Notes: generated by a model from the sequence alone, not told the origin. Shown: positions 30,518 through 44,074, numbered from the stretch's first letter. The stretch is DNA of 64,000 nucleotides from Enterobacteriaceae bacterium RIT714 (GCA_009668015.1 WJYB01000012.1:59839-123838), one strand, 5' to 3'. Numbers and translations: made by a program.

Positions 30518-31678
30518 ATGACGCGTAAACAGGCCACTATCGCAGTGCGTAGCGGATTGAATGATGACGAGCAGTACGGCTGCGTTGTCCCGCCGATTCA
30601 TCTTTCCAGTACCTACAATTTCACCGGATTTAATGAACCCCGTGCGCATGACTACTCGCGTCGTGGCAACCCTACGCGTGACGTGACTCAACGCGCGCTG
30701 GCTGAGCTTGAAGGCGGTGCGGGCGCGGTATTGACCAATACCGGCATGTCGGCCATTCACCTTGTCACCACGGTGTTTCTGAAGCCTGGCGATCTGCTGG
30801 TGGCTCCGCATGACTGCTACGGCGGCAGCTACCGTCTGTTCGATAGCCTGGAAAAGCGCGGCTGTTACCGCGTTCTTTTTGTCGATCAAAACGATGAACA
30901 GGCGCTAAAACAGGCGCTTGCGCAGAAACCCAAACTGGTTCTGGTGGAAAGTCCAAGCAATCCGTTATTGCGTGTCGTCGATATTGCGAAAATTTGTCAG
31001 CTCGCAAGGGATGCAGGAGCGATAAGTGTAGTGGATAATACCTTCCTCAGTCCGGCGCTTCAGAACCCGCTTTCGCTGGGTGCGGATCTGGTTTTGCATT
31101 CATGCACAAAATATTTGAACGGCCACTCTGACGTGGTTGCGGGCGTGGTGATTGCAAAAGATCCGGAGGTTGTCACCGAACTGGCATGGTGGGCCAATAA
31201 CATTGGCGTCACCGGCAGCGCATTCGACAGCTATTTACTGCTGCGCGGTTTGCGCACGCTGTCGCCGCGCATGGAAGTGGCGCAGCGCAATGCCCAGGCG
31301 ATTGTCGATTTCCTGAAAACCCAGCCGCTGGTGAAAAAGCTGTATCACCCGTCGCTGCCGGAAAATCAGGGCCACGAGATCGCCGCGCGCCAGCAGAAAG
31401 GCTTTGGCGCGATGTTAAGTTTTGAACTGGATGGCGATGAGCAAACGCTGCGTCGTTTCCTGAGCGGGTTGTCACTGTTTACGCTGGCGGAATCCTTAGG
31501 GGGTGTTGAAAGCTTGATCTCCCACGCCGCAACCATGACGCACGCGGGCATGGCGCCAGAGGCGCGTGCCGCCGCCGGAATTTCCGAGACGCTGTTACGC
31601 ATCTCAACCGGCATTGAAGATTGTGAAGATTTAATTGCCGATCTGGAAAATGCCTTCCGGGTCGCAGCCAAGGGGTAA
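30518..31678 (+). CDS. metB: Cystathionine gamma-synthase
   Basis: PLP enzyme joining O-succinylhomoserine and cysteine to cystathionine. The 386-residue protein has YSRRGNPTRD, TNTGMSAIHLV and the PLP-lysine motif HSCTKYLNGHSDV. First gene of metBL; the next ATG is two bases after its stop. Confidence 0.97.
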   Translation: MTRKQATIAVRSGLNDDEQYGCVVPPIHLSSTYNFTGFNEPRAHDYSRRGNPTRDVTQRALAELEGGAGAVLTNTGMSAIHLVTTVFLKPGDLLVAPHDCYGGSYRLFDSLEKRGCYRVLFVDQNDEQALKQALAQKPKLVLVESPSNPLLRVVDIAKICQLARDAGAISVVDNTFLSPALQNPLSLGADLVLHSCTKYLNGHSDVVAGVVIAKDPEVVTELAWWANNIGVTGSAFDSYLLLRGLRTLSPRMEVAQRNAQAIVDFLKTQPLVKKLYHPSLPENQGHEIAARQQKGFGAMLSFELDGDEQTLRRFLSGLSLFTLAESLGGVESLISHAATMTHAGMAPEARAAAGISETLLRISTGIEDCEDLIADLENAFRVAAKG

Positions 31679-31680
31679 TC

Positions 31681-34113
31681 ATGAGTGTGATAGCGCAGGC
31701 AGGGGCGAAGGGTCGCCAGCTGCACAAGTTTGGTGGTAGTAGTCTTGCTGATGTGAAATGTTACCTGCGTGTCGCAGGGATCATGGCGGAGTATTCGATG
31801 CCGGGCGACATGATGGTTGTCTCGGCGGCGGGCAGCACTACCAACCAGTTGATTAGCTGGCTCAAATTAAGCCAGACCGATCGCCTTTCTGCGCATCAGG
31901 TTCAACAAACATTACGTCGCTATCAGAGTGATTTGATTTCTGGCCTGCTGCCTGCGCAAGCGGCTGACGGCCTGATCAGCGCCTTCGTTCACGATCTGGA
32001 GCGTCTCGCCGGATTGCTGGACAGCGGCATTACCGATGCGGTGTATGCTGAAGTGGTCGGCCACGGCGAAGTGTGGTCTGCGCGCCTGATGGCCGCGGTG
32101 CTTGAGCATCAAGGGCTGGAAGCCGCCTGGCTGGATGCGCGTGATTTCCTGCGCGCCGAGCGTGCGGCACAACCCCAGGTCGACGAAGGATTATCCTACC
32201 CGCTGCTGCAACAGCTTTTGGTTCAGCATCCCGGCAAACGCATCGTGGTGACCGGCTTTATCAGTCGCAGCAATGCGGGTGAAACCGTGCTGCTGGGCCG
32301 TAACGGCTCTGACTACTCGGCAACGCAAATCGGAGCGCTGGCGGGGGCTTCTCGCGTCACCATCTGGAGTGACGTTGCCGGTGTTTACAGTGCCGATCCG
32401 CGTAAAGTCAAAGACGCGTGCCTGCTGCCGTTGCTGCGTCTGGACGAAGCGAGTGAGCTGGCGCGCCTGGCGGCTCCGGTGCTGCACGCCCGTACTTTGC
32501 AGCCTGTCTCCGGCAGCGATATCGATCTGCAGCTTCGCTGTAGCTACACGCCGGACCAGGGTTCAACCCGAATTGAACGCGTGCTGGCTTCTGGCACAGG
32601 CGCGCGCATTGTCACCAGCCATGATGACATTTGCCTGATCGAGTTCCAGGTGCCTGCCGGACAAGACTTCAAACTGGCGCACAAAGATATCGACCTGATC
32701 CTTAAGCGTGCGCAGATACGACCGCTGGCCGTTGGCGTTCACAACGACCGCCAGCTGCTGCAATTCTGCTATACCGCCGAAGTGGCCGATAGCGCGCTTA
32801 AAACTCTCGATGAAGCGGGCCTGCCGGGCGAGCTTCGTCTGCGTCAGGGGCTGGCGCTGGTCGCCATGGTAGGCGCGGGCGTCACCCGTAACCCGTTGCA
32901 TTGCCACCGCTTCTGGCAACAGCTGAAAGGCCAGCCGGTTGAATTTACCTGGCAGTCGGAAGAGGGCATCAGCCTGGTGGCGGTACTGCGTAAAGGCCCA
33001 ACCGAGAGCCTGATTCAGGGGCTGCACACCACGCTGTTCCGCGCGGAAAAACGCATCGGCCTGGTGCTGTTTGGGAAAGGTAACATCGGTTCCCGCTGGC
33101 TGGAGCTGTTTGCCCGCGAGCAAACGACGCTCTCTGCACGCACCGGTTTTGAATTTGTCCTGGCGGGCGTGGTGGACAGCCGCCGCAGCTTGTTGAACTA
33201 CGACGGGCTGGATGCCAGCCGCGCGCTTGCGTTCTTCAACGATGAAGCCGTTGAGCAGGACGAAGAGTCCCTGTTCCTGTGGATGCGCGCGCACCCGTAT
33301 GACGATTTAGTGGTACTGGACGTGACCGCGAGCGAACAGCTTGCCGATCAGTATCTCGATTTTGCCAGCCACGGTTTCCACGTCATCAGTGCGAACAAAC
33401 TGGCTGGCGCAAGCAGCACCGATAAATATCGCCAGATCCACGATGCGTTCGAAAAAACCGGTCGTCACTGGCTGTATAACGCTACCGTCGGGGCGGGTTT
33501 GCCGGTGAACCATACCGTTCGTGACCTGATCGACAGCGGCGACAGTATTCTGGCTATCAGCGGTATTTTCTCCGGGACGCTCTCCTGGCTGTTCCTGCAG
33601 TTCGATGGGACCGTACCGTTTACCGATCTGGTGGATCAGGCGTGGCAGCAGGGGCTCACAGAGCCTGACCCGCGCGTTGACCTTGCCGGTAAAGACGTCA
33701 TGCGTAAGCTGGTGATTCTGGCGCGTGAGGCGGGTTACGATATCGAGCCTGGGCAGGTTCGCGTGGAGTCGCTGGTACCTGCGGGCTGCGAAGAGGGTTC
33801 CGTCGATCACTTCTTTGAGAATGGCGACGAGCTGAACGATCAAATGGTGCAGCGTCTGGAAGCAGCTCGCGAGTTAGGTCTGGTGCTGCGCTATGTGGCA
33901 CGCTTCGATGCGAATGGTAAAGCGCGTGTGGGCGTTGAGGCCGTGCGTCCGGAACATCCGCTGGCCGCCTTGCTGCCGTGTGATAACGTCTTCGCTATCG
34001 AAAGCCGCTGGTATCGTGATAACCCGCTGGTGATCCGCGGTCCAGGGGCGGGGCGTGACGTCACCGCCGGGGCGATTCAGTCTGATATCAACCGTCTGGC
34101 GCAGCTGCTGTAG
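31681..34113 (+). CDS. metL: Bifunctional aspartokinase II / homoserine dehydrogenase II
   Basis: Two-domain enzyme feeding homoserine into methionine synthesis. The 810-residue protein has an N-terminal kinase domain (HKFGGSSLAD, RNGSDYSA), a middle degenerate ACT-like region and a C-terminal homoserine dehydrogenase with the NAD-binding GKGNIGSRWLELF and catalytic segment ATVGAGLPV. The second domain begins near residue 455. Translationally linked to metB. A large repeat array begins only eight bases after the stop. Confidence 0.97.
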   Translation: MSVIAQAGAKGRQLHKFGGSSLADVKCYLRVAGIMAEYSMPGDMMVVSAAGSTTNQLISWLKLSQTDRLSAHQVQQTLRRYQSDLISGLLPAQAADGLISAFVHDLERLAGLLDSGITDAVYAEVVGHGEVWSARLMAAVLEHQGLEAAWLDARDFLRAERAAQPQVDEGLSYPLLQQLLVQHPGKRIVVTGFISRSNAGETVLLGRNGSDYSATQIGALAGASRVTIWSDVAGVYSADPRKVKDACLLPLLRLDEASELARLAAPVLHARTLQPVSGSDIDLQLRCSYTPDQGSTRIERVLASGTGARIVTSHDDICLIEFQVPAGQDFKLAHKDIDLILKRAQIRPLAVGVHNDRQLLQFCYTAEVADSALKTLDEAGLPGELRLRQGLALVAMVGAGVTRNPLHCHRFWQQLKGQPVEFTWQSEEGISLVAVLRKGPTESLIQGLHTTLFRAEKRIGLVLFGKGNIGSRWLELFAREQTTLSARTGFEFVLAGVVDSRRSLLNYDGLDASRALAFFNDEAVEQDEESLFLWMRAHPYDDLVVLDVTASEQLADQYLDFASHGFHVISANKLAGASSTDKYRQIHDAFEKTGRHWLYNATVGAGLPVNHTVRDLIDSGDSILAISGIFSGTLSWLFLQFDGTVPFTDLVDQAWQQGLTEPDPRVDLAGKDVMRKLVILAREAGYDIEPGQVRVESLVPAGCEEGSVDHFFENGDELNDQMVQRLEAARELGLVLRYVARFDANGKARVGVEAVRPEHPLAALLPCDNVFAIESRWYRDNPLVIRGPGAGRDVTAGAIQSDINRLAQLL

Positions 34114-34120
34114 ATTTTTT

Positions 34121-34491
34121 CCCCTCACCCCGGCCCTCTCCCCAAAGGGGCGAGGGGGAGAAGACAGCTCAGAACAATTCCCTCTCCTCAAATGGGCGAG
34201 GGGGAGAAGACAGCTCGAAGCAATTTCCTTTCCCCATATGGGCGAGGGGGAAAAGACAGCTCGCAGCAATTCCCTCTCCTCAAATGGGCGAGGGAGAAAA
34301 GACGGCTCGCAGCAATTCCCTCTCCTCAAAATGGGCGAGGGGGAAAGACGGCTCGCAGTAATTTCCTTTCCCCATATGGGCGAAGGGAAAAAGACAGTTT
34401 GCAGCAATTCCCTCTCCCCAAATGGGCGACGGGAAAAAGACAGCTTGAAGAAATTCCCTCTCCCCTGTGGGGAGAGGGTTAGGGTGAGGGG
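34121..34491. repeat. Tandem palindrome array between metL and metF
   Basis: 371 bp in which a left end CCCCTCACCCCGGCCCTCTC and a right end GAGAGGGTTAGGGTGAGGGG enclose about six further units of 45-47 bp. Each unit has a palindrome core CC(T/C)T(C/T)TCC(T/C)CA(A/T)ATGGGCGA(G/A/C)GG followed by a conserved spacer GAAAAGACAGCTCGCAGCAA or a variant. Unit starts are near 34180, 34227, 34272, 34318, 34365 and 34410. The spacers are alike, so it is not a CRISPR. Frames on both strands are open but have no gene-like content. The remaining gap 34492-34672 holds the metF promoter and Met boxes. Confidence 0.9.
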
Positions 34492-34600
34492 ACCAGACCG
34501 CACTCACCTCACCATCATGAACGTTCTTCATCTTCCCTGAACATTCCTCACCGTTATTACTGATGATTTCTGTTGACGCCATCCGGCTTTTCCGTCATTT

Positions 34601-34632
34601 TTACATCCAGACGTCTAAATGGATAGATGTTC
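34601..34632. promoter_or_regulatory. Met-box array of metF
   Basis: A perfect Met box AGACGTCT at 34609-34616, flanked in 8-bp register by TTACATCC, AAATGGAT and AGATGTTC. It lies 40 bp before metF, as in E. coli. Confidence 0.88.
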
Positions 34633-34669
34633 ATAAACAGCAATAATTATCACGCGATTGATGAGGTAA

Positions 34670-35563
<894 letters not shown>

Positions 35564-35571
35564 TCGATAAG

Positions 35572-35590
35572 CCCTCTTCGGAGGGTTTTT
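35572..35590 (+). terminator. Intrinsic terminator of metF
   Basis: CCCTC-TTCG-GAGGG followed by five T. Confidence 0.9.
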
Positions 35591-35749
35591 CGTCTCCTCC
35601 TCTTTTCCCGTCATATCAACGTTCCCGCTCCGTGTGATAAAGCACGTATAATTTCCATGGTGAATTAAACGGAATTAACTATCGAATCCGTGCGTTATCT
35701 CAACTATACCTTCTTAGCAGGCGTGTATATCTTTAAGGTACTACTGTAG

Positions 35750-37945
<2,196 letters not shown>

Positions 37946-37960
37946 ATGATGTAAGAAGTC

Positions 37961-37988
37961 AAAAATCCCCGCTCCGGCGGGGATTTTT
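37961..37988. terminator. Bidirectional terminator between katG and gldA
   Basis: AAAAATCCCCGC-TCCG-GCGGGGATTTTT, a perfect palindrome between convergent genes. In E. coli yijE and yijF separate these genes. Confidence 0.95.
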
Positions 37989-37998
37989 CTTTCAGGGC

Positions 37999-39102
37999 TT
38001 ATTCCCATTCATGCAAAAAACGTTGCCCGTACTGGTCGGCGACCAGAAGTGCGGCGTAAACCTGATCCGGTGTGGCACCGCCTGGCATGTTATGAATCGT
38101 TTCCCCCTCTGCGCATGACGCTTCTGCGACCAGACGCATCTTGGTCGGAATATCTTCTTTGATATCCAGTTGTGCCAGCGTGATGGGCAGCCCAACGCTG
38201 TGGCACAGGGCGGCTACAGTCTCAATCTCTTCAACTGGCGCGTTTTCCAGCACCAGCTGGGTGAGCGTACCGAAAGCCACTTTTTCGCCGTGGTAGTAGT
38301 GATGGGCATCCGGAATAGCCGTCAGACCGTTGTGAATCGCGTGCGCGGCGGCCAATCCGCCGCTCTCAAAACCGACGCCGCTGAGATAAGTGTTGGCTTC
38401 AATCACGCGATCGAGCGCTGGCGTGACGACGTGTTGTTCCGCCGCAAGCATCGCTTTTTCGCCTTGTTCAATCAGGGTGTTGTAGCACAGCTCGGCGAGT
38501 GCCAGAGCGGCCTGAGTGCATTGACCGCCCGCCATGGTGGTCGCTCCGCTTCGGGAACACGCCCGCGCTTCGAACCAGGTGGCCAGCGCATCGCCAATCC
38601 CCGCTGCCAGCAAGCGTGCGGGCGCACCGGCCACCACTTTGGTATCGACGATCACCATGTCTGGATTGTGTGGCAGCATCAGATAGCGATCGAATTCGCC
38701 GCTGTCGGTGTAGATGACGGAAAGCGCGCTGCAGGGGGCATCCGTTGAAGCAATGGTCGGCGCGATAGCGACGGGTACATCCATAAAATGTGCCAGCGCC
38801 TTCGCAGTATCGAGCGTTTTCCCGCCGCCAATACCCAGCACGGCCTGGCAATCGGCGCTTTTTGCCAGCTTGCGCAGACGATCAATTTCCGTCTGGGAAC
38901 ATTCGCCGCCAAATGGCGCAATTTCGACATGCAGTTCCGCATTTTTGAAGCTTTGACGCAGCGTCTCTTCAGCAAAGCCGAGAACGAATTTATCACCGAC
39001 GACCAGCCAGCGTGCGGCCAACGGTTTCAGATAGTCGCCAAGACGGGTAAGAACATCCGCGCCCTGAATGTATTTGCCTGGTGATTGAATGATACGGTCC
39101 AT
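37999..39102 (-). CDS. gldA: Glycerol dehydrogenase
   Basis: NAD- and zinc-dependent dehydrogenase acting on glycerol, dihydroxyacetone, hydroxyacetone and 1,2-propanediol. The 367-residue protein has [13 protein letters not shown] (NAD), [12 protein letters not shown], and the metal-site helices [14 protein letters not shown] and [12 protein letters not shown]. It ends the gldA-fsaB-frwA unit on the minus strand with a 12-bp gap to fsaB. Confidence 0.97.
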   Translation of the reverse strand: MDRIIQSPGKYIQGADVLTRLGDYLKPLAARWLVVGDKFVLGFAEETLRQSFKNAELHVEIAPFGGECSQTEIDRLRKLAKSADCQAVLGIGGGKTLDTAKALAHFMDVPVAIAPTIASTDAPCSALSVIYTDSGEFDRYLMLPHNPDMVIVDTKVVAGAPARLLAAGIGDALATWFEARACSRSGATTMAGGQCTQAALALAELCYNTLIEQGEKAMLAAEQHVVTPALDRVIEANTYLSGVGFESGGLAAAHAIHNGLTAIPDAHHYYHGEKVAFGTLTQLVLENAPVEEIETVAALCHSVGLPITLAQLDIKEDIPTKMRLVAEASCAEGETIHNMPGGATPDQVYAALLVADQYGQRFLHEWE

Positions 39103-39114
39103 AACGTTTCTCCC

Positions 39115-39777
39115 TTAGAGATTGAGGTTACCAAACGCGTTTTTCCAGTCGTACTCGAACTTCTCTATTGCTGACTCTACCGCTGGCGTGCCGAGCATTT
39201 GTTGCGCTACATCTAAAGGAAGTGTGATTGCCTCACATCTGGCGAGCAGGCAGTCGAGAGCCTGACGCGGAGTTTTGAAGCTGGCAGCCAGCACTTTGCT
39301 GTCAGGTGCGTGCAGTTCCAGCAGGGACTGCAGCTCCTGCACCATGCGAATACCGTCGCCGCCCTGGGCATCGACGCGGTTAACATAAGGCGCGACATAT
39401 TCCGCCCCTGCCAGCGCGGCCAGGAGACCCTGCGCCGCGCTGTAAACGGCGGTACCGAGAGTTGTAATACCTTCTTTTTTCAACGCTCTGATCGCGACCA
39501 ACCCCTCAGCGGTCACGGGTATTTTGACCACGATATCCGGCAATACGTTGCTCAGGCGTTTGGCTTCGGCCACCATGGTTTCAGCATCACGGCCCATCGT
39601 TTGTGCAAACAGGGTGCCCTCCGGCCCGATGGCTTTTTGCAGGCGCGGCAGCACGTCCCAGAGAGACTCGCGGCTGGCAGCGACAATGCTGGGATTGGTG
39701 GTCACGCCAGCAATCGGAAAAATACGGGCCAGACGTTCAACTTCTGCCACGTTGGCGGTATCAAGATACAGTTCCAT
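39115..39777 (-). CDS. fsaB: Fructose-6-phosphate aldolase, FsaB type
   Basis: Class I aldolase of the transaldolase subfamily; cleaves fructose 6-phosphate-like ketoses to dihydroxyacetone (or hydroxyacetone) and glyceraldehyde 3-phosphate. The 220-residue protein has the Schiff-base Lys85 in [10 protein letters not shown], Asp6 in LYLDTAN, and the GVTTNPS segment. Formerly talC. It sits 14 bp from frwA. Confidence 0.96.
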   Translation of the reverse strand: MELYLDTANVAEVERLARIFPIAGVTTNPSIVAASRESLWDVLPRLQKAIGPEGTLFAQTMGRDAETMVAEAKRLSNVLPDIVVKIPVTAEGLVAIRALKKEGITTLGTAVYSAAQGLLAALAGAEYVAPYVNRVDAQGGDGIRMVQELQSLLELHAPDSKVLAASFKTPRQALDCLLARCEAITLPLDVAQQMLGTPAVESAIEKFEYDWKNAFGNLNL

Positions 39778-39791
39778 GACTCTTCCTCTGT

Positions 39792-42293
39792 TTACAGTTC
39801 TAACTCTCGTTGCAACAAGGCCGCGATGGCCTCTTCGGAGCTGGCGTTGACCAGTGCGTTGCGGAAATCTTCGTGCATGATGCGGCGCGCCAGACGCGAG
39901 AAAATACGCATGTGCTGATCGCCCGCAGCGTGTTTGTTGAGGGTCAGCATGATGATGAACTGCGCCTCTTCATCGCCCCACTGCACGGGGGCTTTCAGCC
40001 GCGCGACGCTGATGGTGGATTGTTCAATATGCTCAGATTTACTGTGCGGAATGGCAAAGCTGAAACCCAGACCGGTCGAGAAAACGGCTTCCCGTGCCCA
40101 CAAATCGGCTTCCAGCTTACGCGGATAGCGGCAACGTCCGGCCAGCAGCAGCTTGTCGGTCATGCCTTTCATAACCTCTTCTTTGCTGATCCAGTTGTTA
40201 TCAAGAGAAATACAGCGCGGCGTTACCAGCGGGGTGTCCTGCTGATTCATGCGGAACTGGGCTAACAGATGCTCCACTTCAAGGGACGTGCGGCATACCA
40301 TCGCCTGATTGAGTAACTGACGACAAGCGCGGCTGTCCAGCTGTGCCAGACGTGCTTTGGTCGCTGGAATCGACGGCGAGCCCATGCTGAGCTCATCCAG
40401 CCCCAGCCCCACCAGCAGCGGCAGCACCGATCCTTTTGCCCCTAGTTCACCGCAAAGACCAATCCATTTCCCCTGGCGATGCACAGACTGGACGGCGAAA
40501 TCGAGTGCCCGCAGGAACGCCGGATTCAGGCTGTTGTAATGGCGGGTCACTTTGGCGTTATCCCTGTCGACCGCCAGCAGGTATTGCGTCAGGTCGTTAC
40601 TGCCAATACTAAAGAAATCAACCTCTTCACAGCACTGATCGATGATGAACATCACCGACGGCACTTCCAGCATGATGCCGAGGGGGATTTTCTCCTCAAA
40701 CGGAATATGTTCAGCACGCAGCTGCTGTTTGGCTTCAGCAAGTTTTTCCTTCACCCACAGGATCTCTTCCATCGAGGAGATCATCGGGATCATGATCTTC
40801 AGGCTACCATGTGCAGACGCGCGAAGGATCGCCCTGAGCTGAGTGGTGAAGAGCGCGGAATATTCTTCGTAAATTCGTACGGCGCGATAGCCGAGGAACG
40901 GGTTGTTCTCCGCCGGGATATTCAGATATTCAACGGGTTTATCACCGCCGATATCCATGGTGCGCACAATAATGCTCTGCCCGTTTGCGCTTTCCAGAGC
41001 CTGACAAAAAATGTTGTACAGCTCGTTTTCACAGGGCGCGCAGGCGCGATCCATATACAGCATTTCGGTGCGAAACAGGCCTACGCCCTCAGCGCCGTTG
41101 CCAAAGGCGGCCTGTGCTTCTGCCGAATGAGCAATGTTGGCGGCAATTTCAATACGCAGACCATCCGCGGTTCTCGCTTCGCGATCTAGCCAGACGCTCT
41201 GTTGCTCGCGAAGCTGCTCCTGCACGACCTTTTCCTGCTGGTAATAACGGGCAATTGCCTCGCTGGCATTCACCACGACGGCACCGGCATTACCGTCAAT
41301 AAACACCGGGCGATCGCGCCATGACAGCAGGCTATCGCTGTCGACGCCCACCAGCGTTGGGATATTAAACGAACGCGCCAGAATCACAGTGTGGGAAGTG
41401 GTACCGCCACTTTTCAGCAGCAGACCTTTCAGCAGTGTTTTATCCAGTTCCAGGAACTGGCCCGGTGTAAGGTCGTCTGCCAGGCAGACAGACGGTTGCG
41501 TCAGCTGACCCGGTGCCGGGAAGCGCTCCTCGCCGTATATCTGCTGTAGCAGTTGATAGCAGACGTCGCGAACGTCCAGTACGCGCTCCTGTAAATAACT
41601 GCTGCTGGAGCGCGAAAACTCAGCGCAGAAATGATTTGCCGTGGCGATGACCGCCTGCGCGCAACTCAGCCCCTGATTGACGCCTGCCAGAAGATGCTGA
41701 CGCAGGGAGGTATCCGTCGCAAGCGAGCGATGGGCTTCCAGAATGGCGCTTGCGGTGCTGTCGCTATCCAGCGCGCGCAGCTCAATGCTTTTCACCAGCA
41801 GCATCAGACCTTTATCCAGCGATGATTGTTCTTCCTCCGCGCCTCGGGCGTCAGGGAGTGACGTTAACGCGTTGAGATCGAGCGAAGTCAGCAATGTAAG
41901 CATGCCGCGATCGCTGCCGCTGCATACGGGCAGGGCGCGAAAGAGCGTCGGGTTGAGGCGAGTCAGGGATTCAGGCAGTGAGTCGAGCTCGGTGCTAATC
42001 GGGGTGGCGAGCGGGGCGTCACAGTGCGGGAACTCCTCTTTTAACCACTGCGCCAGGCGCTGATATGCGTGCTGTTCATCTGCACCGGTAATCAGCAGGC
42101 GACAGGCATCACCCGTCAGCGTATCGGTGCCGATCAGTGCAAGCGCGCTTTTGGCATCGCCTTTCCGATCGCTGCGCAGATTGTGCCACTCAATCTGCGA
42201 GGTAAAAGTATTGCACAGCGTTTCAACATGACTTGCCGGGCGTGCATGTACGCCATTGGGCAAATCACAGACAAAATCCACAACCTGGGTCAT
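39792..42293 (-). CDS. frwA: Multiphosphoryl transfer protein FrwA (PtsA): HPr-EI-EIIA fusion
   Basis: Energy-coupling PTS protein in one chain. The 833 residues contain an HPr-like domain with [11 protein letters not shown] (His16), an Enzyme I domain with the phospho-His motif [16 protein letters not shown] and the PEP-site [18 protein letters not shown], and a C-terminal fructose-type EIIA with AIPHSKSEH. The frame extends to 42362, but [14 protein letters not shown] at 42293 has CAGGAG upstream and fits the E. coli length. Partners are FrwB, FrwC and FrwD across the divergent gap. Confidence 0.95.
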   Translation of the reverse strand: MTQVVDFVCDLPNGVHARPASHVETLCNTFTSQIEWHNLRSDRKGDAKSALALIGTDTLTGDACRLLITGADEQHAYQRLAQWLKEEFPHCDAPLATPISTELDSLPESLTRLNPTLFRALPVCSGSDRGMLTLLTSLDLNALTSLPDARGAEEEQSSLDKGLMLLVKSIELRALDSDSTASAILEAHRSLATDTSLRQHLLAGVNQGLSCAQAVIATANHFCAEFSRSSSSYLQERVLDVRDVCYQLLQQIYGEERFPAPGQLTQPSVCLADDLTPGQFLELDKTLLKGLLLKSGGTTSHTVILARSFNIPTLVGVDSDSLLSWRDRPVFIDGNAGAVVVNASEAIARYYQQEKVVQEQLREQQSVWLDREARTADGLRIEIAANIAHSAEAQAAFGNGAEGVGLFRTEMLYMDRACAPCENELYNIFCQALESANGQSIIVRTMDIGGDKPVEYLNIPAENNPFLGYRAVRIYEEYSALFTTQLRAILRASAHGSLKIMIPMISSMEEILWVKEKLAEAKQQLRAEHIPFEEKIPLGIMLEVPSVMFIIDQCCEEVDFFSIGSNDLTQYLLAVDRDNAKVTRHYNSLNPAFLRALDFAVQSVHRQGKWIGLCGELGAKGSVLPLLVGLGLDELSMGSPSIPATKARLAQLDSRACRQLLNQAMVCRTSLEVEHLLAQFRMNQQDTPLVTPRCISLDNNWISKEEVMKGMTDKLLLAGRCRYPRKLEADLWAREAVFSTGLGFSFAIPHSKSEHIEQSTISVARLKAPVQWGDEEAQFIIMLTLNKHAAGDQHMRIFSRLARRIMHEDFRNALVNASSEEAIAALLQRELEL

Positions 42294-42608
42294 ACGCACA
42301 CTCCTGAAAACCAAAATCATTATTAGTGGAAAGCATACGAGCGCGACGGTGAGAAGCGCCATGTGACAAAACTGTCAAATACTGGATAAATGTAATATTC
42401 GACGAAAAGTGGGAATTAACTCACAGGTTCAATGTTTGTGAGCCTTTTAAAGAAGGAAGAAAATTTCGAGGCGGATCGCATTTTTCTTTCTGTATTACAA
42501 AAATCCAGTAAATGCTCTTTTTGTCCACTGTCAGCCCGCTTTCCGATTGCCTATTGTTTGCCACAACATCTTTATGGATATGGGCGATCAAAAGCCCGGG
42601 AGCGACAC
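42294..42608. promoter_or_regulatory. frwA-frwC divergent intergenic region
   Basis: 315 bp between divergent operons. It includes an inverted pair CTCACA (42420-42425) and TGTGAG (42437-42442) with an 11-bp spacer, which resembles an AraC/CRP-class operator. An ATGTGACA motif at 42361-42368 is a weak half CRP site. No clear -35/-10 pair is certain. An open frame from 42432 into frwC lacks homology. Confidence 0.5.
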
Positions 42609-43688
42609 ATGAAAGAGTTGGTGCATATTCTCAAGAACACGCGGCAGCATCTGATGACAGGGGTGTCGCACATGATCCCCTTCGTCGTCGCAGGCGGTAT
42701 TTTGCTGGCCGTTTCGGTCATGCTCTATGGCAAAGGGGCCGTTCCGGACGCTGCCACCGATCCCAATCTGAAAAAACTGTTCGATCTTGGCGTGGCGGGC
42801 TTAACGCTGATGGTGCCTTTTCTGGCGGCTTATATCGGTTATTCCATTGCCGAACGCGCGGCACTCGCCCCCTGCGCTATCGCAGCATGGGTCGGTAACA
42901 GCTTCGGTGCAGGGTTCTTCGGCGCCATCATCGCCGGTATCCTCGGCGGTATCGTCGTCTTCTACCTGAAAAAACTGCCCGTGCCGAAAGTACTTCGCTC
43001 GGTCATGCCGATTTTCATCATCCCTATCATCGGCACCTTTATCACCGCAGGCATCATGATGTGGGGACTTGGTGAGCCTGTAGGTGTACTCACCACCGGA
43101 TTAACGCAGTGGCTGCAAGGTATGCAGCAGGGCAGCATCGTTGTACTCGCCATCATCATGGGACTCATGTTGGCCTTCGACATGGGGGGGCCCATCAACA
43201 AAGTGGCCTATGCGTTCATGCTGATTTGCGTGGCGCAAGGGGTATACACCGTGGTGGCTATTGCGGCGGTTGGGATCTGCGTACCGCCATTAGGGCTGGG
43301 GCTGGCGACGCTTATTAACCGTAAGAATTTCAACGCAGAAGAGCGCGAAGCGGGTAAAGCAGCGCTGGTGATGGGCTGCGTGGGTGTGACGGAAGGGGCA
43401 ATACCTTTTGCCGCAGCCGATCCGCTGCGCGTGATTCCTTCCATCATGCTCGGCTCTGCCTGCGGTGCAGTCACAGCAGCCGTATTTGGCGCGCAATGTT
43501 ATGCCGGGTGGGGCGGCCTGATTGTGCTGCCCGTCGTGGAAGGCAAGCTCGGGTATATCGCGGCCGTTGCCGTGGGGGCCGTGGTCACGGCGGTCAGCGT
43601 CAACGTACTGAAAAGCATTGCACGTAAGAACGCGAAACAGGTCGAAGAGAAAGAAGACGACCTGGATCTGGATTTCGAAATTAACTGA
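42609..43688 (+). CDS. frwC: PTS fructose-like permease IIC subunit FrwC
   Basis: Membrane channel of a fructose-family PTS with unproven substrate. The 359-residue protein has about nine hydrophobic segments, the SHMIPFVVAGG start, DMGGPINKVAYAF and the substrate-site GVTEGAIPFAAADP typical of fructose/mannitol IIC. ATG at 42609 after GGGAG; the earlier in-frame start adds 59 residues without homology. First gene of the plus-strand operon. Confidence 0.93.
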   Translation: MKELVHILKNTRQHLMTGVSHMIPFVVAGGILLAVSVMLYGKGAVPDAATDPNLKKLFDLGVAGLTLMVPFLAAYIGYSIAERAALAPCAIAAWVGNSFGAGFFGAIIAGILGGIVVFYLKKLPVPKVLRSVMPIFIIPIIGTFITAGIMMWGLGEPVGVLTTGLTQWLQGMQQGSIVVLAIIMGLMLAFDMGGPINKVAYAFMLICVAQGVYTVVAIAAVGICVPPLGLGLATLINRKNFNAEEREAGKAALVMGCVGVTEGAIPFAAADPLRVIPSIMLGSACGAVTAAVFGAQCYAGWGGLIVLPVVEGKLGYIAAVAVGAVVTAVSVNVLKSIARKNAKQVEEKEDDLDLDFEIN

Positions 43689-43702
43689 GTGAGGAAGAAA
43701 AC

Positions 43703-44023
43703 ATGGCCCGAATTATTGCAGTTACCGCGTGTCCGTCCGGCGTCGCCCACACCTACATGGCCGCCGAAGCGCTGGAAAGCGCCGCTAAAGCCAAAGGCTG
43801 GGAAGTCAAAGTCGAAACCCAGGGGTCTATTGGTCTGGAAAATGAACTGACCGCTGATGACGTCGCCGCAGCGGATATGGTCATCCTGACCAAAGATATT
43901 GGCATTAAGTTTGAAGAGCGCTTCGCCGGGAAAACCATCGTGCGCGTCAACATCAGCGATGCGGTCAAACGCGCCGAAGCTATCATGAACAAAATTGATG
44001 CCCACCTGGCGCAAACCGCGTGA
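43703..44023 (+). CDS. frwB: PTS fructose-like IIB subunit FrwB
   Basis: 106-residue phosphocarrier with the phospho-Cys motif VTACPSGVAHTYMAAEAL (Cys10). Accepts phosphate from the EIIA domain of FrwA and gives it to the sugar bound to FrwC. GAGGAAG RBS. Followed by a strong hairpin before pflD. Confidence 0.94.
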   Translation: MARIIAVTACPSGVAHTYMAAEALESAAKAKGWEVKVETQGSIGLENELTADDVAAADMVILTKDIGIKFEERFAGKTIVRVNISDAVKRAEAIMNKIDAHLAQTA

Positions 44024-44029
44024 CCTCTT

Positions 44030-44054
44030 CCCGCCCTTCGGGGCGGGCTTGTTT
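44030..44054 (+). terminator. Hairpin between frwB and pflD
   Basis: CCCGCCC-TTCG-GGGCGGG followed by CTTGTTTT. It may act as a partial terminator or processing end within the operon, setting a lower level for pflD-pflC-frwD. Confidence 0.65.
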
Positions 44055-44074
44055 TCAGTTACTGGAGTTTAATC

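Noticed and set aside
34121..34491. CRISPR array
   Set aside because: The intervals between palindromes are nearly identical in sequence, unlike spacers, and no cas genes are present in the window.
34055..34540. Open reading frames of 96-209 codons on both strands across the metL-metF repeat array
   Set aside because: They translate the palindromes into repetitive peptides (SPIWGKE, LSPNGRR type) and depend on the 45-47-bp repeat spacing. They have no plausible RBS or family.
42432..42608. N-terminal extension of frwC by 59 codons
   Set aside because: No homology and no hydrophobic pattern; the ATG at 42609 has a good RBS.
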